The notes beneath the pieces are model-generated. The model did no database searches and was not told the origin of the DNA. It worked only from the letters and a program-made list of their open reading frames with translations. Below, piece by piece: positions 59,786-64,000 of a DNA stretch of 64,000 nt. The position numbers and the translations under genes are program-made. The stretch covers positions 3,051 to 67,050 of the forward strand of contig JBCCBP010000018.1 in assembly GCA_039033995.1 (NCBI GenBank), in the 5' to 3' direction. The stretch comes from CALBPI01 sp039033995 (lineage in GTDB: Bacteria > Pseudomonadota > Gammaproteobacteria > Steroidobacterales > Woeseiaceae). Every line of letters begins with the position of its first letter. The first letter of the stretch is position 1.

Positions 59786-61159
59786 CTAGGCTTTGTGCGC
59801 CGCTTCCGAGTGCTCGGCAATCAAGCCAGCACTCTGTTCTTGCAACACGCTGAGCAGTCGCTTAGCACGACCCGACAGGAAGGTGTGGAACAGGATCATC
59901 GGAATCGCGACGACCAGACCCAATACGGTTGTCATCAACGCTTGCGAGATACCACCAGCCATCAGTTTCGGATCGCCAGCGCCGTACAGCGTAATCACCT
60001 GGAAGGTCTTGATCATACCGGTAACCGTACCGAGCAGACCGGCCAACGGAGCGACCGCCGCAATAACCTTCACAATCAATAGACCACGCGTAATCTTCGG
60101 CACTTCTTTTAAGACCGCTTCGTTCAGCTTAAGTTCCAGAGTCTCGGTATCGACACTCTTGTTCTCGGTGTAAGCCATCAGTACGCGGCCAAGCGGGTTG
60201 TCTGCCGTTGGGTTACCGACCGACTTGAGCTGCTTGGAAACCTTGCCGTTGGCAGACACCAGACTCAATAACAGGAAGAGTGCAATGATCAGCCCGACAA
60301 TACCAAGGCCGATAATGCAATAACCAACGATACCGCCATCGTTGATGCGATCAACGATGGATTTCGACTCCACCAATGTGGCCAATACGCCGCCTCGCGT
60401 CGGATCGATACCGACGGTGACAGTCTCACCCGCAGATGCTCCGAACAAATCGCCCGCGCTCGAAGTAAATCGGCCTTGTGGCTGCTTCGGTAGCCCCTTT
60501 AGAGCACCGGTCTTCGGATTGAATTCCAGATAACTGCCATCGCCGATCATGACGAAATTGCCAATACGCACTACCTCAGAGCTAGCAACCGTATCGTCCG
60601 ACTGGATCACGTTGGTCTGAAACTTCGCCACTTTCCCTGACTCGACAACTTCCCGCTGCAACTCGAACCAAAGCTGCTCAATCTCTTCAATCGAAGCAAG
60701 GTTAGTCGAGCTCGCCATCTTCGTACCCAACGCGACGAGGAAATCTTCGCGATCCGGGTATTGGATGCTGGTCAGTGAGTTAGCGAATTTGCCCTGCGTG
60801 TCGCCAGAAACCTGCTGGAGCACACCAAAGAGTTCTTTCAGCTCACCCAGCGCTTCGTCAAGCTCAGCTTCTTTGGTTGCAAGCAAACTGTTATTTGCCT
60901 CGAAAGCCGCCTCGAGCTCGGCACCACGACGCTCAGCCGCAGCACGTTCATTTCGCGCTTGGGTCAGCAGCTGTTGCTGCTCTGACTTGCGGGCGTTGAA
61001 TTCCGCCTCACGTTGACGCGCTTCCGCGGAGTCACGGGTTTGGCCTTGTTGGATCTGGCGCAACAGCTCGTTCAGTGAACCAACTTCTTGCGCCTGTGCT
61101 GCTGGCGCTACAGCGAGTACGAGTGCTGCGACCAGTGATGTTATTTTCAGACGTTTCAT
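59786..61159 (-). CDS. ttpC: TtpC-like ExbB with long periplasmic N-terminal domain
   Basis: A 457-residue protein with a signal peptide (LVAALVLAVAPAAQA), a coiled-coil region rich in Gln, Glu and Ala (about 30-110; LTQARNERAAAERRGAELEA), a periplasmic domain, then ExbB-like helices from about residue 280 (IVGYCIIGLGIVGLIIALFL; APLAGLLGTVTGMIKTFQ). This layout is that of TtpC of Vibrio TonB2 systems, needed for siderophore uptake. It lies 9 bp from exbB and 1 bp from the DUF3450 gene. Confidence 0.9.
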   Translation of the reverse strand: MKRLKITSLVAALVLAVAPAAQAQEVGSLNELLRQIQQGQTRDSAEARQREAEFNARKSEQQQLLTQARNERAAAERRGAELEAAFEANNSLLATKEAELDEALGELKELFGVLQQVSGDTQGKFANSLTSIQYPDREDFLVALGTKMASSTNLASIEEIEQLWFELQREVVESGKVAKFQTNVIQSDDTVASSEVVRIGNFVMIGDGSYLEFNPKTGALKGLPKQPQGRFTSSAGDLFGASAGETVTVGIDPTRGGVLATLVESKSIVDRINDGGIVGYCIIGLGIVGLIIALFLLLSLVSANGKVSKQLKSVGNPTADNPLGRVLMAYTENKSVDTETLELKLNEAVLKEVPKITRGLLIVKVIAAVAPLAGLLGTVTGMIKTFQVITLYGAGDPKLMAGGISQALMTTVLGLVVAIPMILFHTFLSGRAKRLLSVLQEQSAGLIAEHSEAAHKA

Positions 61160-61160
61160 T

Positions 61161-61937
61161 TTAGTTCGACTCCCCAGCGTTCACCGGCACCAACAGCAGT
61201 TCTGGTGCAATCTTCTTCGTTGCGACCTGCAGGCCCTTTGTCACTTCGGCACGATACTCGTTCGCGATCTCAAATTGACGCGTTTCCGGGTTGTAGCGGC
61301 CGGTTACTCCGCCGTCTGACGTCTGGAACAACAGCGCGACGCGTCCGAGACGCAAGAATTGTACGTCCAGCGTCTTACCGTCGACCTCGAGAATATCTGA
61401 GTAGGCCTCGATGGTACGGCCGTAATCCACTTCGATCTGATAGGCCTCCATCGCTTTGCGGAATTTCTCCGCCGCACTCACGTCGGGATCTGTCATTAGC
61501 GCATTAAGCGTTGCAAGTCGCCCCTGTCTTTCGTCGAGCAAGAACGGGATATCCAGTTCTATCGATCGTTTCAGGCCGGCGCTCATACGCGTAATCAGCG
61601 GCAGGATCTGCCGGTTGATTGCGGTGGCGTTCTGCATGGAGACTTCAATTTCAGAGAGTTTCTGATTTTGGCGATCCACCTGTGCCTGCAGCAGCTGGTT
61701 GTAGATCTTCAAACCGTCAATTTCTTTGTTGACTGCTCTGAATTCGTCCGTCACGGACCGTGTCTGCGACACAATACGATCGATCCGTGTTTGTGACTGG
61801 ACCTGACGATCCAGGCGATTGGACTCCGCACGCAGCACAGAATCGACAGACTGAGCACTTGCCGCACTGCCTAGGCAGAACGCTAGCGCCGTTGTCATGA
61901 TCACGCTGATGCGTGCACCGGTTTTGGACGGTTTCAT
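61161..61937 (-). CDS. DUF3450 periplasmic coiled-coil protein
   Basis: A 258-residue exported protein, first gene of the TonB operon. After a signal peptide (VIMTTALAFCLGSAASAQ) lies a long coiled-coil (RLDRQVQSQTRIDRIVSQ, QAQVDRQNQKLSEIEV), then a mixed domain with DIPFLLDERQGRLATLNALM. DUF3450 proteins are found with TtpC/ExbB genes; their exact role is not known. The ATG follows TGAGGAG. Confidence 0.88.
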   Translation of the reverse strand: MKPSKTGARISVIMTTALAFCLGSAASAQSVDSVLRAESNRLDRQVQSQTRIDRIVSQTRSVTDEFRAVNKEIDGLKIYNQLLQAQVDRQNQKLSEIEVSMQNATAINRQILPLITRMSAGLKRSIELDIPFLLDERQGRLATLNALMTDPDVSAAEKFRKAMEAYQIEVDYGRTIEAYSDILEVDGKTLDVQFLRLGRVALLFQTSDGGVTGRYNPETRQFEIANEYRAEVTKGLQVATKKIAPELLLVPVNAGESN

Positions 61938-62350
61938 GAAAACTCCTCAACGATGATTGTAATTATCCAAAAATGGGCCATATCTGTTTTTCCAGACGGA
62001 TCGCTCCGGCCAGAAACCAAAAATTAATATCTTATGTAACGAAAAAGGTGGCGAGACGCCTCAGCGCAGCGCGACCGGCTGCGTACCGCGGCGCAGGCTG
62101 CTGCCATGTGCCGATGTATAGAACTGCTTTCAGCATGTAGGCCTCTTCTCCCCCGAGCTACGCCTGATACGCATTAGTTCCAGTGTGATCTGTTCACACT
62201 GCTACCCCTGTGACAGCGCTCGCGACCCCCTGTTGTCGCGACCCGGTGCTGTCGACCGGGGATTGAGAATACCATAGCGAGCATTTCACGCCAGTTTCAT
62301 TTTCGTTTCGGCGGTCGTCACTGCCCAGATCGGGTTAACGCAGCGACTCA
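61938..62350. other. Structured 413-bp region upstream of the DUF3450 operon
   Basis: It must hold the promoter of the DUF3450-to-TPR operon (minus strand) and lies after the acyl-CoA dehydrogenase gene. It is rich in hairpins: a 21-bp palindrome at 62181-62201, CCCGGT...ACCGGG near 62240-62260, CTGCG...CGCAG near 62090, and on the minus strand GGCG-TCT-CGCC followed by ACCTTTTT near 62045-62058. A 34-codon minus-strand ORF (62136 to 62032) has AGAGG five bases before its ATG, but its content is unremarkable. A leader RNA or an sRNA is possible. Confidence 0.45.
62181..62201. repeat. 21-bp perfect palindrome CAGTGTGA-TCTGT-TCACACTG
   Basis: Two 8-base arms are exact inverted repeats around a 5-base centre. 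It contains TGTGA and TCACA like a CRP/Vfr site, but with a 5-bp rather than 6-bp spacer. It lies 244 bp before the DUF3450 start. It could be an operator or an RNA hairpin. Confidence 0.7.
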
Positions 62351-63568
62351 TCACGTCCGATTGGACTGCTGCGCGCCCAGCTCGAGCTTCGCGATCGTCA
62401 CGCGATGCACCTCGTCGGGACCGTCGGCCAGACGCAGCGTGCGGCTGCCAGCCCAGGCGTAGGCGAGACCGAAATCCTGCGACACACCACCACCGCCGTG
62501 CGTCTGAATCGCTCGGTCGATCACCCGCAACGCCATGGATGGGGCCACCACCTTGATCATCGCGATGTGCGATCGTGCGACCTTGTTGCCAACCTTATCC
62601 ATCATGTCTGCCGCTTTGAGCGTCAACAGCCGTGCCTGTTCAATCTCGCAACGCGAGTCGGCGATTTGTTCGCGAACCACGCCTTGTGCGGATAGCGGCC
62701 GGCCGAATGCAACCCGCTCATCGACGCGCTGACACATCGCCTCGAGAGAACGCTCGGCGAGACCGATCAAGCGCATGCAGTGATGGATGCGCCCCGGCCC
62801 AAGCCGGCCCTGGGCGATCTCGAAACCACGGCCTTCGCCCAGCAAGAGATTGCTGGCCGGTACGCGGACATTTTCAAACAGCACTTCAGCATGGCCATGC
62901 GGTGCGTCATCGTAGCCGAACACTTTTAACGGTCGCAAAATCTTGACACCGGTCGTCTTGGTCGGCACCAAAATCATCGACTGCTGACTGTGCCTGTCCG
63001 CTTCAGGATCGGTTTTACCCATCAAAATCATGATTTCGCAACGCGGATCCATTGCCCCACTCGTCCACCACTTGCGGCCGTTTATGACATACTCGTCACC
63101 GTCCCGTTCGATACGACACTCAATATTTGTGGCGTCAGATGACGCGACAGCAGGCTCGGTCATGGCGAACGCGCTGCGGATTTCGCCGGCCAGCAACGGC
63201 TTCAACCAGCGCTCTTTATGTTCCGCCGTGCCGTAACGCTCAAGGACTTCCATGTTGCCGGTATCCGGTGCGGCACAGTTGAAAACCTCCGGTGCGATCA
63301 TCGAACGCCCCATGATTTCGCACAGCGGCGCGTATTCAAGATTCGTCAATCCCGCGCCCCGCTCGCTTTCCGGCAAGAACAAATTCCACAGGCCCGCTTC
63401 GCGCGCTTTGTCTTTGAGTTCCTCCATAATCGGAGGAATAACCCAACGGTTATCCGATTGCTCGATGTAATCGTGATACACCTTTTCGTTCGGATACACG
63501 TGCTCGTGCATGAACTGCGTCAGTCGTTCCCGCAGTGCCTCTACTTTTGGTGAGTAGTCAAAGTTCAT
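62351..63568 (-). CDS. Acyl-CoA dehydrogenase family protein (ACAD10/11-like)
   Basis: A 405-residue ACAD close to the long-chain/ACAD11 group. It has SPKVEALRERLTQFM at the N-terminus, AMTEPAVASSDATNIECRIE shortened to FAMTEPAVASSDATNI, INGRKWWTSGAMDPRC, RVAFGRPLSAQGVVRE and the C-terminal THGGGGVSQDFGLAYAWAG followed by LADGPDEVHR. ATG 63568 is the family start; the frame extends 84 codons upstream without matching the family. It ends the window's set of ETF-linked dehydrogenases and is divergent from an oxidoreductase gene. Confidence 0.9.
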   Translation of the reverse strand: MNFDYSPKVEALRERLTQFMHEHVYPNEKVYHDYIEQSDNRWVIPPIMEELKDKAREAGLWNLFLPESERGAGLTNLEYAPLCEIMGRSMIAPEVFNCAAPDTGNMEVLERYGTAEHKERWLKPLLAGEIRSAFAMTEPAVASSDATNIECRIERDGDEYVINGRKWWTSGAMDPRCEIMILMGKTDPEADRHSQQSMILVPTKTTGVKILRPLKVFGYDDAPHGHAEVLFENVRVPASNLLLGEGRGFEIAQGRLGPGRIHHCMRLIGLAERSLEAMCQRVDERVAFGRPLSAQGVVREQIADSRCEIEQARLLTLKAADMMDKVGNKVARSHIAMIKVVAPSMALRVIDRAIQTHGGGGVSQDFGLAYAWAGSRTLRLADGPDEVHRVTIAKLELGAQQSNRT

Positions 63569-63864
63569 TCGATGCCCCCGCTCAAAGCCCGTTTCAATCG
63601 TTTTAAGTCCCCGGCCGGGTGCCGACAGCCTGAGCATGCGCACCCGTAACGTCTGCGGCGGAGCATACGCGCTCTCGACCGGAAAAAACAACCGACGGTA
63701 GACATCGACATCAGGAAACCACTGCACGAGCAGTCTCCCGTTTCTCTCCCCATCTGCTGGACGCACAGAATCCATCCACCTGGCCGCGCAGCATAGCGAC
63801 TCAGAAATCGGCGATAGCATGCCGAAACCGGAGCGGTTGGATCGGGACCAGTGCCCTCCGCCAC

Positions 63865-64000
63865 ATGCAGGGATTTAAGGTCAACGAGTTTGGCGGGCCG
63901 GAGGTGATGGTCTGGGAGGAGCTGGAGCCGCTGGTACCCGGCGAGGGCCAGGTGCTGGTTGACGTACACGCCAGCGGCGTGAATTTTGCTGAAACCCGCA
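63865..64000 (+). CDS. NADPH:quinone oxidoreductase / zinc-type alcohol dehydrogenase (N-terminal part; runs off the window)
   Basis: The 45 visible codons start at ATG 63865 and continue past the right edge. The sequence MQGFKVNEFGGPEVMVWEEL, then PGEGQVLVDVHASGVNFAE, is the GroES-like N-terminus of medium-chain quinone reductases. It is divergent from the acyl-CoA dehydrogenase gene, with 296 bp between them in which I see no other gene. Confidence 0.82.
   Translation, partial: MQGFKVNEFGGPEVMVWEELEPLVPGEGQVLVDVHASGVNFAETR

Noticed and set aside
62181..62201. CRP/Vfr binding site
   Set aside because: The half-sites TGTGA and TCACA are present, but the spacer is 5 bp rather than the required 6 bp. 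I list it only as a palindrome.
63569..63820. 84-codon N-terminal extension of the acyl-CoA dehydrogenase
   Set aside because: The sequence is Arg/Pro-rich without resemblance to the ACAD family, and the usual start motif begins at 63568.
1..64000. CRISPR arrays, prophage or insertion sequences
   Set aside because: No regularly spaced direct repeats, integrase, transposase or terminal inverted repeats were seen, and coding content is typical of a chromosome.

Overview
The window looks like chromosome of a free-living, probably marine or sediment gammaproteobacterium of moderately high G+C. The evidence is a type II secretion (T2SS) pseudopilin block, a Vibrio TonB2/TtpC-like energy-coupling cluster, a fabD-fabG-acpP-fabF-pabC-mltG-tmk-holB-pilZ locus, a rhombosortase gene and an AddAB-like recombination pair. 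I cannot fix the order; lineages near Xanthomonadales, Chromatiales or Woeseiales are possible. I saw no rRNA, tRNA, CRISPR array, integrase or insertion sequence. Genes are densely packed, with many 1-14 bp overlaps, so most of the window is ordinary core and near-core genome.

Layout. 1-7.8 kb: edge of a lipoprotein gene, a secreted subtilisin-type protease with two PPC domains, a Tat-exported amine oxidase, a beta-lactamase-fold hydrolase, and modABC. 7.8-13.7 kb: a cyclic-nucleotide-binding/thioredoxin-reductase-like fusion, a sterol desaturase-type hydroxylase, a hidden 24-codon gene with an almost ideal ribosome binding site and its own terminator, and a DUF1800/DUF1501 pair. 13.7-17.6 kb: plsB and a HAD-plsC fusion, giving two consecutive steps to phosphatidic acid. 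17.8-22.6 kb: a degenerate histidine kinase, a response-regulator/kinase hybrid and a membrane GGDEF protein. 22.6-28.1 kb: a glycerophosphodiesterase, a TIR-like protein, an EEP-family hydrolase, a FadJ-like beta-oxidation enzyme and a double cNMP-binding/rhodanese protein.

28.1-36.8 kb (minus strand): pilZ, holB, tmk, mltG, pabC, pabB, fabF, acpP, fabG, fabD, with pabB inserted and plsX/fabH not adjacent. 36.9-43.1 kb: a rhombosortase divergent from gspGHIJKLMN, in which gspK carries a 4-bp frameshift inside a TGGA repeat. 43.2-50.4 kb: addA, addB and an alanine-type aminotransferase with a terminator hairpin in its leader. 51-56.6 kb: etfBA, a membrane protein, a peroxiredoxin, HMG-CoA lyase, an acyl-CoA dehydrogenase and a ferredoxin. 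56.7-62 kb: TPR-tonB-exbD-exbB-ttpC-DUF3450. 62-64 kb: a structured intergenic region, a second acyl-CoA dehydrogenase and the start of a quinone oxidoreductase.

How the parts fit. ETF, two acyl-CoA dehydrogenases, FadJ and HMG-CoA lyase point to oxidation of fatty acids and leucine-type carbon. The fab locus and PlsB/PlsC rebuild lipids. The T2SS, the rhombosortase and the PPC protease suggest secreted or surface-anchored enzymes, and the TtpC/TonB cluster would power outer-membrane uptake. The least explained items are the 24-codon gene, the TIR-like/EEP pair, the kinase with no phosphoacceptor histidine, and the structured region before the DUF3450 operon.
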